64,000 nt of DNA from Acanthosepion pharaonis (GCA_903632075.3 CAHIKZ030000058.1:2947501-3011500), one strand, 5' to 3'; shown: positions 34,126 to 46,230, counted from the first letter of the stretch. Notes: generated from the letters alone by a model not told the origin. Numbers and translations: made by a program.

Positions 34126-34494
34126 TAGAAAAAAAATATAATATTTTGTTTTTAATTTCCAGTTTCTGATTTTCAGCTATGAAACATTTTCCATAGGACC
34201 GAAAATTGAATTCTGAACAGATATTGCTTCATCACTATCATCTCCAGAAGGTCGAGGTAAGAAGTTAATTTTAATTTAAAATATGTTAAAAATAATAATT
34301 TAAATAAAAATAAAAATATTTTAAATAATATTAGCAATAATAATAATAATAATAATGTATACAATCGAATTTTGTTTGGAAGCCATTGTTGCAGAAAAGA
34401 TTTATATGTAAAACGTAATTATATTCGTCAATATGGCTACCCCTCGACAGATAGGCAAGAAGAATAGGAATGTAAACGTAATATCCGAGCATAC
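34126..34494. other. No gene recognised
   Basis: AT-rich, with an (AAT)n stretch near 34340. Confidence 0.45.
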
Positions 34495-34514
34495 ACACAC
34501 ACAATGTCCACACG

Positions 34515-34607
<93 letters not shown>
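34495..34607. repeat. (CA)n(TA)n microsatellite
   Basis: Interrupted CA tract, then about 30 TA units. 34608-35068 holds no gene. Confidence 0.95.
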
Positions 34608-34611
<4 letters not shown>

Positions 34612-35068
34612 GCTGCATATATTCATTCAAGAACGTGTGATGAATAAGTTTAACATATGTTTATTTTCATTTTAATTCTCTCATATTCAAGGATCTGTTT
34701 CTTAATGTTGTAATTAAATAGAGGAAGACCGTGTTAATTTTCTCATTTCCCCAAGTAATTTCAATCTTATCCTCTAAATAATCAAATAAGCAAACAGTAA
34801 TTCAAATTAATTATGAGTATAGCAACAAAGTTTTAAAATATCTATAACAGGAAGGGTTTCAAATATGTAAATTTTTAAAAAAATTACAATTATAACAGAA
34901 TGTTTTCAAACACGTAAATTGTAATTTAAAAAATAGATTTTTATAATATAAATTGAGTTACCTCCCTTACATGGCGGTAAATTTTTTGAATTAACAGAGC
35001 GCATTCAGGCACATGCACAATATACATAATTGTTAATTACATTAATTCTTTGTCTTAGAAATTTACTA

Positions 35069-35100
35069 CTGAAGATGATCTTGGATGAAATTGAAAGTGC
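35069..35100 (+). other. Hairpin-plan motif CTGAAGAT...GAAAGTGC
   Basis: CTGAAGA, a weak stem GATC.../...GAAATT and GAAAGTGC. It abuts a mariner-family remnant. Weak member of the hairpin set. Confidence 0.3.
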
Positions 35101-35950
35101 TTGAAAAAATAAAAAGAATGGGAAAAGCTACAGTGGCTTCCTCAATCAGTTTCCAGCGGTAGTGCTGCCCTGTGTCAAGAGGGTGTCTGCTAGTAGAACC
35201 CATATCTGGTAAAAGGACTCTGCACCATGGTACACAGTAGGAGAACCAAGTCATGGCTCTCAAACAATTTCTGCGACCAAATAACCTCTGACATATGTCC
35301 ACTTAACTCCCCAGACTGCAACCCACTAGATTATTATGTGTAGCGCGCAGATGAGCGAGACACCAACAAAACTCCTTGTAAGACCAAAGATGTGTTACAA
35401 TTTTGGATACATTAGACTACTAGTGAGCCAACCCAGATGACTTGACTCACTTTATAGTCCAATAATAGAAGGCTAACCAATCAGAAGACGTAGGATATAC
35501 AATTCGTCGTGTATAAAGGCGGCCATTTTGTTTACTCTATCCGAATGCCCAGTGCCAGCTTGTCAGGCGAAGAGGAACAGAAAGAAGAACGACTCTGCTA
35601 CTTTACCGGGATATCCACTGTTAACCTGAAATACGCTTCCCTACTGTCTTCGAAATATTCACTGCTAACCTCTGGATTCTACACTCAAAGACCACCGTCA
35701 TCATGAACAACAAGATGAACTAAATAATTATAGCAGCTTTCAGCAACTGAAACAAGAAGACCATCCAGAAGAGATTCAGGAGATTCCGAAGTCGTCTGGA
35801 GGCCGTGGTTGAAGCGAATTTATTAAATAAATGTACTCTTTAGTAGTTCAGGATATTTTTGCGCAATTTTGGTAAATATATCTGTTAAAATGAGATTTCC
35901 GTGTTATTTTCATTTTTGTGTAATTTAGACAGGAATTTATCCATCGCGCC
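35080..35950 (+). pseudogene. Mariner-family transposase remnant with one end
   Basis: In shifting + frames: VASSISFQR, KRTLHHGT, WLSNNFCDQIT and LNSPDCNPLDYYV (about 35305-35340), the same C-terminal catalytic signature as the element at 14653-15497. The right end TTTATCCATCGCGCCTTG (35938-35955) matches that element's terminal repeat. The left end was not located. About 500 bp of non-homologous sequence lies between the coding piece and the right end. Confidence 0.7.
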
Positions 35951-35984
35951 TTGTAGATAGATTTTGACAATCCCCTCGATTGTT

Positions 35985-36118
35985 AAAGTGGTTTCCCAAG
36001 CGTAGCTTAAATGTGGCACAAGGCCAAAATAAGGAGCACCACTGGGGATCGAACTTACTACTCAGTCGTAATTGTTCTAGCGAGACAAGTTTGCTAACCA
36101 TTCCACAAGGTCGAGGTA
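35985..36118 (-). mobile_element. tRNA-like SINE, solitary copy of the 27.3-kb array unit
   Basis: + strand AAGCGTAGCTTAAATGTGG, GGATCGAACTTACTACTCAG and GTTCTAGCGAGACAAG are the complement of the 138-bp unit at 27331-28000. Confidence 0.8.
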
Positions 36119-36120
36119 CC

Positions 36121-36455
36121 CAACCTCTGTTGTTATAGATGTATAAACATAAACATTATTTACAATTTTCGGACTATTGTGCTCATCTTTGTCGCCATAT
36201 TTATTACAATGTTTCGATCGTTCTGCGCTCCGGCCTTCTTCAGGTGGCTGGAATGTAGAACTGAATCCTTTATTTCGCTCACTGGGGTAGACTGTTCTAT
36301 TTCCACGTGCCATGTTTAACGGATGTCAGTTATCAGTTATCTCCTGTTAAATCCCTTCTCCAAGTTCTCCACTGCCTTAACCGGGTATTGAACTCACACT
36401 CTTTGGGTCTTGTCGCGCGATCTAACTGACGCCTTTATCCACTGTGCCATGTGTC
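36121..36455 (-). mobile_element. tRNA-headed SINE with hairpin tail, copy 2
   Basis: Minus-strand order: head (GGCACAGTGGATAAAGGCG, about 36447; B box GAGTTCAATACCC at 36383-36395), body (ACTGATAACTGACATCC, CAGTCTACCCCAGTGAGCG), tail hairpin CTGAAGAAGGCCGG...GATCGAAACATTG (36243-36207) and GTAATAAATATGGCGAC. It matches 19083-19420 in order and length. Confidence 0.7.
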
Positions 36456-36506
36456 CGAATAATGTAAATAGTGCACATAATACCTCATCTCAGAAATATA
36501 GACAGA
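36456..36506 (+). repeat. Inverted partial SINE tail
   Basis: GAATAATGTAAATAGTG and ACCTCATCTCAGAAATATAG lie in + orientation against the head of the minus-strand SINE, as at 19421. Confidence 0.65.
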
Positions 36507-37284
36507 AACATGAACATATATGAAAATATCACAGATATGATTCAATACATATCCTTTCACTGTGTCATTTCTTTGAACATTTTGTTGTACTGAATAATTG
36601 GAAATAATTTGTCCCGATATCCATTGTTAATATCTTGTTAATGGCAACTATAGACAAGATATTCTTGATAAGATATCAAGTCTATCATGTTTTGTCCTCT
36701 GTTTTGTTTCAAATCAGATTTTTTTCAGTGTATATTAAATTTGATACTGATCTATATTTTGTGCAATGGTAGGGATATCCTAGAAGCTTATCTAAAATTT
36801 ACTCATTTTTCTCATTCTCTCTTTATATTTTTTCTTGTTGTCATATAGGAAGAAAATGAGTGACTATCGACACCGAGGTTCGGACATAACACTTTGGAAT
36901 TATAAATATATTTTTTACGCCATGTGTATAAATAGCGGTGTCAGGCTACTGACTGGGGTGATTATTGTGTGACTATTGAGTGGAACTATCCAGTCGAATT
37001 TGTGTGAATTATTGTGGGTCGATGATTTGGGTTTGAGTTTAAGATTTACTGGACGTTAAAAAGGTATTCATTGAAATGGTTAATTATCTTTGGTTGATTT
37101 TTCCTTCTTAGTTCTTGTTAAGCATTTATTTGCGGTTGCAATTAAATACTGTTTTTTCTTAACATTAACTTGAGTTAGATTTAGGTATTAACGGCCACCA
37201 TATGTCAACGTTAAACGTATTTCTCTTGCCCCACACACAAAGAAAAGTAATTTCTTCCTTAGCAACATTTTTTTTATATATCTC
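36507..37284. other. No gene recognised
   Basis: A GC-richer 36840-37060 stretch could be an LTR fragment, but I see no partner. Confidence 0.35.
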
Positions 37285-37352
37285 ATGTTCTTTTAGGTGG
37301 TTGTCAGTTGTAGCTCTCCACTGTTTCCTATTTTTTGTAATGCTCTGTTGTA
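37285..37352 (-). mobile_element. Endonuclease-RT LINE 3' scrap
   Basis: The minus frame reads TKNRKQWRATTDNHLKEHE, the terminal region of this LINE family. Confidence 0.6.
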
Positions 37353-37426
37353 GGAGGGACTTTGTAAATCACAGATACAACAATAGTAACGCCTTCGAGC
37401 AATACTCGGTCAGACACCGCTAATTC

Positions 37427-37430
<4 letters not shown>

Positions 37431-37487
<57 letters not shown>
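37431..37487. repeat. (TA)n microsatellite
   Basis: About 28 TA units at the 3' edge of the inverted Penelope-like fragment. Confidence 0.95.
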
Positions 37488-37489
<2 letters not shown>

Positions 37490-37889
37490 AATAAGTTTTC
37501 GTGGTACAGAATTTAATAATAGATAGGAAAAGACAATATTTAGAAGGCATTTTGAAAAGCAAAAGCGAAAATAAAAACAACCGGTTTCGTCCGAGGACTT
37601 ATCAAGTTTATTTATTCTGGGAATTTAAAAGCGTGTAAATTAATTTTAAATGTAATCGAATGGGGGGAAAAAATTATGAATTTCAAGAGACGAAAGTCCA
37701 ATAATATCCAGACCCAGCAAGCATTCTCTCTGTTTACAAAGGGAAGGCTCACGAGATCTAATATACAAGGACTCTTGGACCTTGAGGTGAAATGTGGAGT
37801 GGGACCTAGATGAAATTATAAATCGGTCGCCAGTAAAATTTTCCACACACTTCCTCCTATTTATTAAATGTTCAGCAATAGCAGAACCA

Positions 37890-37890
<1 letters not shown>
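37488..37890 (-). mobile_element. Penelope-like element 3' end, copy 2
   Basis: From the (TA)n edge at 37890 the minus frame reads IAEHLINRRKC, RFIISSRSHSTFHLKVQESL, YIRSREPSLCKQRECLLGL (to about 37690): the same domain, and the same first residues, as the fragment at 12436. The 3' tail contains TTGATAAGTCC-TC-GGACGAAACC (37606-37581), very close to a hammerhead core with stem II GTCC/GGAC, then ATTCTGTACCACG and (TA)n. Two positions normally required for catalysis (C3 and G8) appear substituted. Confidence 0.65.

Positions 37891-37948
<58 letters not shown>
37891..37948. repeat. (TA)n microsatellite
   Basis: About 28 TA units marking the truncated 5' side of the Penelope-like fragment. Confidence 0.95.
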
Positions 37949-37949
<1 letters not shown>

Positions 37950-38039
37950 CCAGTCATATGATCTAATTATTCAAGATGAGGTCCGTGTTCAGACGCAATT
38001 GCCGGCAGCGACATTTTATTCCTATATGACACTATTTGA

Positions 38040-38335
38040 CATTTTTTTTATCTCTCTTGATCCCTGTTCTGTCAAGCATTGTCACAAGATTGTTAAGTAT
38101 ACATTCCTCTGTTCTTCTTGCCTTCAGTATGTCCTGTGAGTGTCAAATTTTCCAACCTTTCTTTCCTCATTGTGTACCCTAGAAATTTCAACTGTCTCTT
38201 TCCGATGTTAAACATAATTATCGTTTTTTTTGTGTCAATTTTCTCTAAAACTCATATGTTCGGTTAATTTTATTCTCAGTATCCTTCTGCAGAACCACAT
38301 TTCTGCTATTTCACGTCTCTTCAGATTTATTAAAT
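38040..38335 (-). pseudogene. Endonuclease-RT LINE, C-terminal fragment
   Basis: + strand AGTATCCTTCTGCAGAACCA and CACATTTCTGCTATTTC complement the ATEMWFYRR region; TTGTGTACCCTAGAAATTTC complements the following LKFLG.TM zone. 38336-38708 holds no gene. Confidence 0.7.
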
Positions 38336-38706
38336 GACACCAACAAAAGGGAAGATCCTGCTCATCATTCATTTCAACTTAAATGCAATGTACTCAGGAG
38401 AAAAATGGTATTCTCAGTGTTCAGTTATATTCAAAGCAGACTAAACACATGTAATTAAAAATTGTGGGAAAATAGCAATGCAGACTGGTCGGTATAGCTT
38501 TGTGTGGTAACAAGTCAAGCAGAAAAACCATTTTAAATTCAAAAACGGTTGTTGTTCTAATGGACTAGGAGAAGCTATTCTGATTTTCTTAGCCATCTGA
38601 CTAGATGTCATGGCTAGGACATTCTGGAAGGTTGAATCCACCTAAACACTGCATTTCGACAAAACAGGGCGCTACCATTATCTCACTTGTTAAAGGGATG
38701 TCTACG

Positions 38707-38832
<126 letters not shown>

Positions 38833-39117
38833 TAGTGTACAATGGCAAGAAGGAATAAACATTAATCCAATACAATTTTTTAATTTAAAATATTTCGTTT
38901 TTAAAGTTAATAATTGAAGAGTGTACAATTTATGAAACCTCAGGAAAGACATCTGCGTTTCCCCACATTGTGCGTTTGTACGCGCGCTTTTGAGAGTCAA
39001 ATTTGCTGAGGAATTCAACATCCGCGTTTAAGTCTAATTCAAGCTGAAATAAAATATAAACCCTGGCCAAGTGTTGTCTGACATATATTTAACTCATCTC
39101 TCATTATCCCTTTCAAT

Positions 39118-39120
39118 CCA

Positions 39121-39157
<37 letters not shown>
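39118..39157. repeat. (TC)n with (TTTC)n end
   Basis: Pyrimidine tract. 39158-39387 holds no gene. Confidence 0.9.
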
Positions 39158-39159
<2 letters not shown>

Positions 39160-39383
39160 GAATTCTCTCTTTATTTGTAGTTCTGTATCTGTTTCTAGTT
39201 CTGGCTTCTTTTCTTTCCTCCTTTCGCTTTCATCATAATTCACAGAGAGAGGGAAAGAAGGTTTTTTGTTTGTAGTTTGTCAGCGCGGTAGCTTCCTACG
39301 TTTAGAACTGAATCGGCTTATGACTTCAATGCGTCTCATCTCAAAATTTCGCACCCTGCCCTTCAAACACACAAAAAACTTAT

Positions 39384-39387
<4 letters not shown>

Positions 39388-39436
<49 letters not shown>

Positions 39437-39452
39437 ATTATTATTATTATTA
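39388..39452. repeat. (TA)n(TTA)n microsatellite
   Basis: TA tract to about 39430, then seven TTA units. Confidence 0.95.
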
Positions 39453-39507
39453 TTTCACTCCAAGCAAGGTAACAAAGTCATTGGGACGTGGGGCATATTA
39501 CATTGAA

Positions 39508-39557
<50 letters not shown>
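39453..39557 (-). mobile_element. CR1/Jockey-like LINE 3' tail with (TA)n
   Basis: TTTCACTCCAAGCAAGG and TGGGACGTGGGGCATATTAC match the LINE tail in reverse; a (TA)n tract fills 39511-39557. Confidence 0.6.
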
Positions 39558-39560
<3 letters not shown>

Positions 39561-39714
39561 TAGTTTCATTAAATAGAACTGACAAGCATTAAGCATTTTA
39601 ATTAATTTTTCTTGCGTTTCTTTACTGACTCGTGTTTGTAAAATAAAAAAAACAAAAAACAAACATTCCCATCACTCTAGAAACATATAATAAAAAATCC
39701 CCACATTCTGTTAA

Positions 39715-40028
<314 letters not shown>

Positions 40029-40194
40029 TGTGTGTGTGTTCGTGTAAATTCTATATACGTCTACTCAACAGTGAAATATTGTATTGATTTGCAATATGTA
40101 TGCTATTCTTAACAAACTAAAAATAAGTGAATTTATTGCATTCATGGGTTATAACATATGGGTGGCATCTTTTTTTTTTTACCGACAACGAGTC

Positions 40195-40500
40195 TGACCT
40201 CCGTGTGCTAGTTTTGAATCTTCCTTTCGGAATTTAAGGCAAAAATCTGTCTGTGTGTGTTTGTGCGTGCGCGCTCGAGCGTGTGTTTATTAAAGCCGTT
40301 AATATCCGTTGATTGTTAAATTTATCCACCGCGTGTTGATCTCTGCTATTCTTTGTATTAAGTCGTGTAACGCAACGTGCTGCTAATGCTTTCGCGATGA
40401 TCGGTGATATTATGTATGAGTCAGGTCGGAAGTTTATCGTCGATAATTGCGTGCTCAACTCACACAAAAAGGCGTTTTCTTCTTAGTTAAACATTTCTTG
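40195..40500. other. GC-richer unclassified segment
   Basis: On the minus strand it has TTTAATAAACACACGC (an AATAAA signal) and is unlike its surroundings. It may be part of an LTR, but I see no second copy. No gene in 40027-40194 or 40501-40764. Confidence 0.3.
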
Positions 40501-40764
40501 TTTCCTGGTCAGACGGACAATTTGGGTAGTTTCACCAGATCTTTTATGGTAAACTTCCACTGCGTTATTATCAAAGAGATACACCAAGGGACTCGTGTTC
40601 GGAAAGCTAATACTCTAAAACAAGCACCCATATCTATTAATCATATCTTTTATGGTAATATAGTAAATATAACTCCCACTGGAATCGAACCTGGAATTTA
40701 AATTTCATGGTTATAAATTTATTATCTAAAGCAGTGATTCTCATCATTTTTAAATAATGGTGCC

Positions 40765-41172
40765 TCTCTCTGTCTTTTTTACAAATACTTTCATGGTAAT
40801 TGCTCCGACGAGCTGCATTCGCTGGTTCCCAGGCTTCATGAATTCAAGCGGCCTACGAGGCTAGCATCCCGTTGTCAAACTTTCACTGATGAAACTATTA
40901 AATATAGCCGTCTCTTCTACTCCAATAGCTTCATATCTCGCACCTCTCGCATGTGGAACCCTCTTACCTATTTCAGTTTCCCTGAGAGCTGTAATCTCAA
41001 ACTATTCAAATGTAATGTCAATCGACATCTCCAGTTGCCTTGATCTATCCACTATCCTTCTCCTCATCCTTTCCTCTATCACTCCTATCTGATCTTGCTC
41101 CAAATCTTCTGTAACCCCTTGCGTCCTAGTGGCTTCCCGCCTTGCTTGGGGTGAAACGCTTAAAAAAAAAAC
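40765..41172 (+). pseudogene. CR1/Jockey-like LINE, C-terminus with intact 3' end
   Basis: ASLCLFYKYFHGNCSDELHS, LVPRLHEFKRPTRLASR, YSRLFYSNSFISRTSRMW and FKCNVNRHLQLP then a stop. The 3' UTR has CTTGCGTCCTAGTGGCTTCC and TTGGGGTGAAACGCTT and ends in a short A run. This is the best reference copy for the tails at 13735, 15890, 16835, 17165, 39453 and 60470. Truncated at the 5' side, as is usual for LINE insertions. Confidence 0.85.
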
Positions 41173-41550
41173 TAGGGGCAAATGAAAATATCACGGCACA
41201 CTTGGCAATTGTTTCAATGTTATAAAATAAAACCAGAGATTAAAAAAAAATACATATACAAATGTGAATTTATTTTATTTTAATGTTTCTATTCAGCTAT
41301 TTGTGCGGCTTATTTAGTGCGAAACATGTGTCTGGTGTTTTGTCGCCATTTTTTCAATGTTTGGTCGAATGTGAGATAAGCAGACTCTCATTTCTTCTCC
41401 AGTTGAACGTAGTCTTTCTTTCATCTTACATTTAATTTTATTTAGAGTTGAGAAGTCGAATTCACATATATTAGAAATAGAAAATTGCAATAAAACTGAT
41501 ACAGCTTTTTTCGCTAATATGGGATATTCTATTTGTACTGAACTAAACTT

Positions 41551-41551
<1 letters not shown>
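41173..41551. other. No gene recognised
   Basis: AT-rich DNA. Confidence 0.45.

Positions 41552-41622
<71 letters not shown>
41552..41622. repeat. (TA)n microsatellite
   Basis: About 35 TA units. Confidence 0.95.
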
Positions 41623-41625
<3 letters not shown>

Positions 41626-41764
41626 AGCAAATATATGGATATAAATCCGACAGTATGAAAGAAATTTCAGTTATCTGTTTGAATTAGTTGGGCTCTTATG
41701 TCCATCGTCTTTTGTGTTAAATTGTTATAAGTTATAATGTTAATTATGTTTAAATGAAAATGTC

Positions 41765-41796
41765 CATGAAGATGGTCTTAAATAGACCGAAACGTC
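41765..41796 (+). other. Hammerhead-like hairpin between (TA)n tracts
   Basis: ATGAAGAT, stem GGTCT/AGACC with loop TAAAT, then GAAACGTC. It sits in a 240-bp unit flanked by (TA)n at 41552-41622 and 41867-41900. The first core base is A rather than C. Confidence 0.5.
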
Positions 41797-41861
41797 CGAC
41801 GTCGACTTTATTTTAACATTAATAATGCATATTCAGAATTTTTGTTTTTTCTGTATTTTTC

Positions 41862-41866
<5 letters not shown>

Positions 41867-41900
<34 letters not shown>
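41867..41900. repeat. (TA)n microsatellite
   Basis: About 17 TA units. 41901-42092 holds no gene. Confidence 0.95.
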
Positions 41901-41902
<2 letters not shown>

Positions 41903-42092
41903 TATGTATGACGTGACAATATTCCGACGTACACTCAAGAGAACTGTGCGGCATACTGAAAGAAATACACAATTTAAGAATAAGTATTGAATGATATATC
42001 TACAGAAAATTTCCACGTTGGCTTACAATCTGGTTATATTTCAGAGTTCCTGTTTATGCTTCCATAAAAAGATTGTGATTGTCAATATCTAT

Positions 42093-42240
42093 CTATCTAT
42101 GGCAGTCTGTTCTATCTATCTGTCTATCTCAGTCTATTCAACTATTTATATATGGCAGACTATTTATCTATCCGTTCATATATAACACAGTCTCCATTTC
42201 AGTTTGTTCACATCTATCTATCTATAAAATCTATCTGTTG
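42093..42240. repeat. Degenerate (ATCT)n region
   Basis: Clusters of CTATCTATC broken by unique sequence. Confidence 0.7.
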
Positions 42241-42264
42241 TTAACATACCTACGGACGATAATG

Positions 42265-42560
42265 GGTATGAACCCATTCCCATGAATACAGTAGGGAATA
42301 CTGTACGTGGTTTAGAGTTGGAGATTCGTCTCCAGCTGTGCTGCTGAAACTCTCTGCTTCCGTGGAGAGAGGACTTCCTGACGAGTCTATGTCGAAGGGC
42401 AGAGTCTCGTCTCAGGAAACAGCTATCCACGTAGACTCCGTTTTTATACGTGGTCTACGGGGAATTTTTGGACGAGCCTACAACCTCGGATACTCCACAT
42501 TAAATCCGGCCTGGTTCCACATCTGACCGCGTGGGGTCGTTGGTAGATATTCTGCAGTTG
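42265..42560 (+). mobile_element. SINE sharing its body with the U2-headed SINE
   Basis: AAACTCTCTGCTTCCG, GAGAGGACTTCCTGACGAG, GTCGAAGGGCAGAGTCTCG, TTTTTGGACGAGCCTAC and ACTCCACATTAAATCCGGCC align with the body at 25775-25985. The 5' part is not U2-like and contains short palindromes. It is either another head or a diverged one. Confidence 0.55.
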
Positions 42561-42714
42561 AAGATTCATTGTGGAATTTACTTTCTAGCAGTTGACTACT
42601 TCTACTACGCGCCGCTGGCGAATCTTTTATGTGTTGTTCTTGTCCTAAGTATTATCTTTCATTACCAGCCTTCGCTCGATTATTCTATTCATTAACCTTC
42701 CCATAGGTTACAAC

Positions 42715-42715
<1 letters not shown>

Positions 42716-42748
<33 letters not shown>

Positions 42749-42750
42749 TT
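42716..42750. repeat. (ATCT)n microsatellite
   Basis: About eight ATCT units. 42751-43003 holds no gene. Confidence 0.95.
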
Positions 42751-43000
42751 TTGTAGAGTAATTTTCACAGTGGAGGCTTGTATTTCACTAAGTCGGTCCT
42801 AAATTAGGTTCGATGTACAACACGTTAGGAACTTGAAAATAATAGTTAATGACGCAGCAATCTAGTTGTGGTGGTTGATACTTTAATGTCCGACATCGAC
42901 TGACTCATCAACTCACTCTGCTCACTGGCGACTGCTACTACTACTACTTATTATCTGTGGGAGAGTCTATTTACAATAGAATGGGTATGATCTAGTATAA

Positions 43001-43003
<3 letters not shown>

Positions 43004-43048
<45 letters not shown>

Positions 43049-43077
43049 CTTTTCATATCTATCTATCTATCTATCAT
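43004..43077. repeat. (TA)n and (TATC)n microsatellites
   Basis: TA tract 43004-43046 and TATC units 43056-43077. 43078-43759 holds no gene that I recognise. Confidence 0.95.
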
Positions 43078-43759
43078 ACTCTGTTCATACTTATCTCTTT
43101 AGCTGTCTCTGTATTTGTTCATTATCAGTGGACTAGTTTGACATTAAATAAATATCTCTAATTATATATTATATTTTAGTAACTTTATACTCCAGAAAAA
43201 TCTATAGGCCAAATTCCTGACACTTTCAAGTCTTTTATGTATTAATGTTTTATCTATAACTCAGTCATTTTTCATTGTGCGAACCTGAACATACGGATCG
43301 ATTCCGGTCGCAATTTAACAAGTGATATCAATGAAGTTAGCCGGCACACAACCGCCATCTCGATCTAATGTACAGTTTATTTTTTGTAAAAAAAAAGCTA
43401 TTATTTCTTCATTCATCATATATTTTTTATTTCATTTTGGCTTTGATTAGAATGATTTTGTAATAACTTTGGCTTTTATGGTCGCTTTATGTGCTGGTTT
43501 ATTTTTTTACGAACTGAGAACATACAATTTTCTTTTCTAGGTTGAGACTATAGTTCAGTAACAAGTTGTAGTTATGGATGAATATCATTGAAGAATAAAA
43601 GTCGTAAAAACGCCGTATGCGAAAAAGCAATGACTAGAAAATTGTCATGTATTGGTTTACGTAATCTATTAAAGTAATCGGACAGCAAAGAAAAAGACAG
43701 CAATCAATTTAATATGCATACCAATATAAATGCATTACATATATCTTTTCTTTTCTTTT

Positions 43760-44290
43760 AATGTGCCATGTCCTTTCAGGACGTAGCCGATCGTGCCTCT
43801 CCACTTCCCTCTATCCTTTGTAGCTCTCAACAAGTTCCTTCCCTCTGCTTCCTTCCCCAGATCACGCTCCCTGGTCCACTTGCTTAAGCCCGCTAGGTAT
43901 GTCATCTGTTGTTTTCGTTTGCCTCTCTTTCCGTCTATTCGACCTCCTGAGTATCAGATTCTCCAGATTCTTCCTCATTATGGATCCCAGAAACTTTAGC
44001 GGCCTCTTTCTGATGAAATAAGCTTCCTCCCCCTTGTTTGCATCTTCTCCAAGACCACATCGTTGCTCACACGCTCGGTCCACATCTCCGTCGCCTTGAG
44101 TCTCTTCTTCATCTTTGAGGAAATCGTCCAACATTCGCTGCCGTAAAGAAGGACAGATGTCCCGTAACAGCTCAGTATTCTTTTCTTTGTTTCCAGAGAA
44201 ATCCTCCTGTCTCGTAATAATCTGTCCAGCATTTGGAATGCGTCCTTAGCCATCCCAATAAGTCTCCGGATCTCAGTGTCTCACATACCG
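43760..44290 (-). pseudogene. Endonuclease-RT LINE, C-terminal third
   Basis: The best conserved copy of this region. On the minus strand from 44280: ETEIRRLIGMAKDAFQML, RRISLETKKRILSCYGTSVL, LYGSECWTISSKMKKRLKAT, then after a deletion of the FYRRMLRI zone ERVSNDVVLEKMQTRGR, then a frame change. The 3' tail gives + strand GCCATGTCCTTTCAGGACG. The family's RT core lies upstream and is absent here. Confidence 0.85.
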
Positions 44291-44800
44291 TCATCTTAAA
44301 CTTCTTAAAACTATCATAACCTTCTCTCAAACAAATTCACCAACACTTACAAACTAGACAAATTAATAATATAATTTTTTTAATTAACAAAGTTGCCGCT
44401 AATTTTGTTAAGAAATTCAATATTGATGACCAAATGGGGAAAATCCAACTGCAAAATGCTTATTTATTTTTTAAAGACGACAATCCCAGTTTTGATAACA
44501 ACAATCTAGATTAATCCATCGTTCCGAAACTGAAATATGTTAAATTTCTAAATACATAATAAAAAGAATAATCAACACAATACAAGAATCTGCTCATGAC
44601 AATCTGTGAAAAGATTCTTCCGATACAATAAAATGGTTCAATGATATAAAAAATAAAGAAAAGGCAACATTTATTCACTGTGACATTTTTACACCTCCAT
44701 CTCCAAAGATCTCTTATTAGAAAGTATATATTTTGCAAAAATAAACTATGCAGAACTTACGGATGATAAAGTAATGGTTATATTAGCTTCTAGAAAATCA
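44291..44800. other. No gene recognised
   Basis: AT-rich DNA with short frames. Confidence 0.45.
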
Positions 44801-44835
44801 TTATATATATATATATATATATATATGGGGGTGTA

Positions 44836-44963
44836 CTTTATTTTAGCATATTTCACGGCGGTAATATACCATCACCTGATGAGATGCATTGATACGCATC
44901 AAAGCACGACTGCATTTGTGTAGCGATTTTGATATATTTTCGGTATAATATCCTAAAATAAAG
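44836..44963. repeat. Foldback enclosing a hammerhead-like core
   Basis: CTTTATTTTAG (44836-44846) pairs with CTAAAATAAAG (44953-44963). Inside, CTGATGA is followed by stem GATGC/GCATC and AAAGCACG (44876-44908). The core CTGATGA is the exact hammerhead sequence, but the G before AAA is lost. (TA)n lies at 44801-44826. Confidence 0.6.
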
Positions 44964-45050
44964 AATATCGCTCTACTTTGTATTGAGCTCCCTTTTAAAT
45001 TAAATGTTACGAACTCTGAAATTGTATTTTATTCGTTCTCAGCTTACCTA

Positions 45051-45061
45051 TATATATATAT

Positions 45062-45130
<69 letters not shown>

Positions 45131-45175
45131 TAGATAGATAGATAGATAGAGATAGATAGATAGATAGATAGATAT
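45051..45175. repeat. (TA)n(GATA)n microsatellite
   Basis: TA tract with one GATA step, then about eleven GATA units. 45176-45989 holds no gene. Confidence 0.95.
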
Positions 45176-45989
45176 ATGCAGCATACCTTCATCGAAGCAT
45201 GTTTGGTGTGAATAAACTAGAAATATTATGTCTATTTATTTTATTTAAATCCTCTCAAATGAAAATTTCTTGATGTTATGATTAAACTCATTAAGAAAGG
45301 CACCGTAGTTTACGCTGTTTCTTTCATTTACTTAAGTACTTTCAATCTCATGTAACATCATCACCAGGGGTGAATTGCTCAGACGAAAACTTAATCTAAT
45401 TGATTGTTGTGATTTTTTTGTAAATGCGCATGAAACGCATTCTCTTATAATTATGAACACGTATGAACGAGATCGGTTATTGCCAAAATTAAAAATAATA
45501 AATAATACCAATTGATAATTAGTAGTTAAAATTCCAAGGATGGAATTAATGGAAAGAGTGCTCAATGTTAAAAGTAACAGAGTAATATAATAGTGAGTAC
45601 AGGTGATCCTTAAAATTCATTCGGTTACATTTCATGAATATAAAAGTATTCATTTCTTCAGCTCGAAGGTTTTTTTTTAATAAATGGTATCAACTCATAC
45701 AGAAATTGCTCAGGCCTTAAAGAAAAAAATCATTTCTAGGCCACCCTATCGGCTCATATTTAATTTTTCTGTCCTTTCATTTCTTTCCCTTCTTCTCTCA
45801 TTCTCTCCTTCCCTCTCCCCTCACCCTCTCTTCCCCACACTCTCTCTTTCTCGGCTCCCCCACAATTTTTTAAAAATATTATATTGAATTTTTTCTTTTT
45901 CTTTCTCCCTCTTTTACTATTAAACTTTTTCCTTTTCTTTGTTCTTTTTGCCTCTCACTTTTCCTTTCGTCTAGATAAATATATATATG

Positions 45990-46105
45990 TAAATTATTTA
46001 GGAAACCTACAGTCCTGCTACCGTAGTTTCTACTTGTCAAGTATAGCCTGACGATATTGATTGGTAGAAAACTACGGTAGCAAGAAATATGTTTTTCTAA
46101 ATATT
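45990..46105. repeat. Foldback with 18-19-bp arms
   Basis: TGCTACCGTAGTTTCTAC (46016-46033) pairs with the complementary arm 46064-46082 with one bulged base. The loop is 30 nt. Pairing resumes outside (AAATTATTTAG / CTAAATATTT). Confidence 0.85.
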
Positions 46106-46228
46106 TTATAACTTAAATTCCACTACATCTGTTTGTTTTTTGTTTTGTTTTTTAATTGAAGTCAGCGTTTTTTTTTTTTACTTTATTTAGATTCCTTTTT
46201 TGTATTAGCACTGATTAAGTACCATACA

Positions 46229-46230
<2 letters not shown>

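Noticed and set aside
45340..45380. Another hammerhead-like motif on the minus strand (GTGATGA...GAAAGTAC)
   Set aside because: No convincing stem between the core and GAAA.
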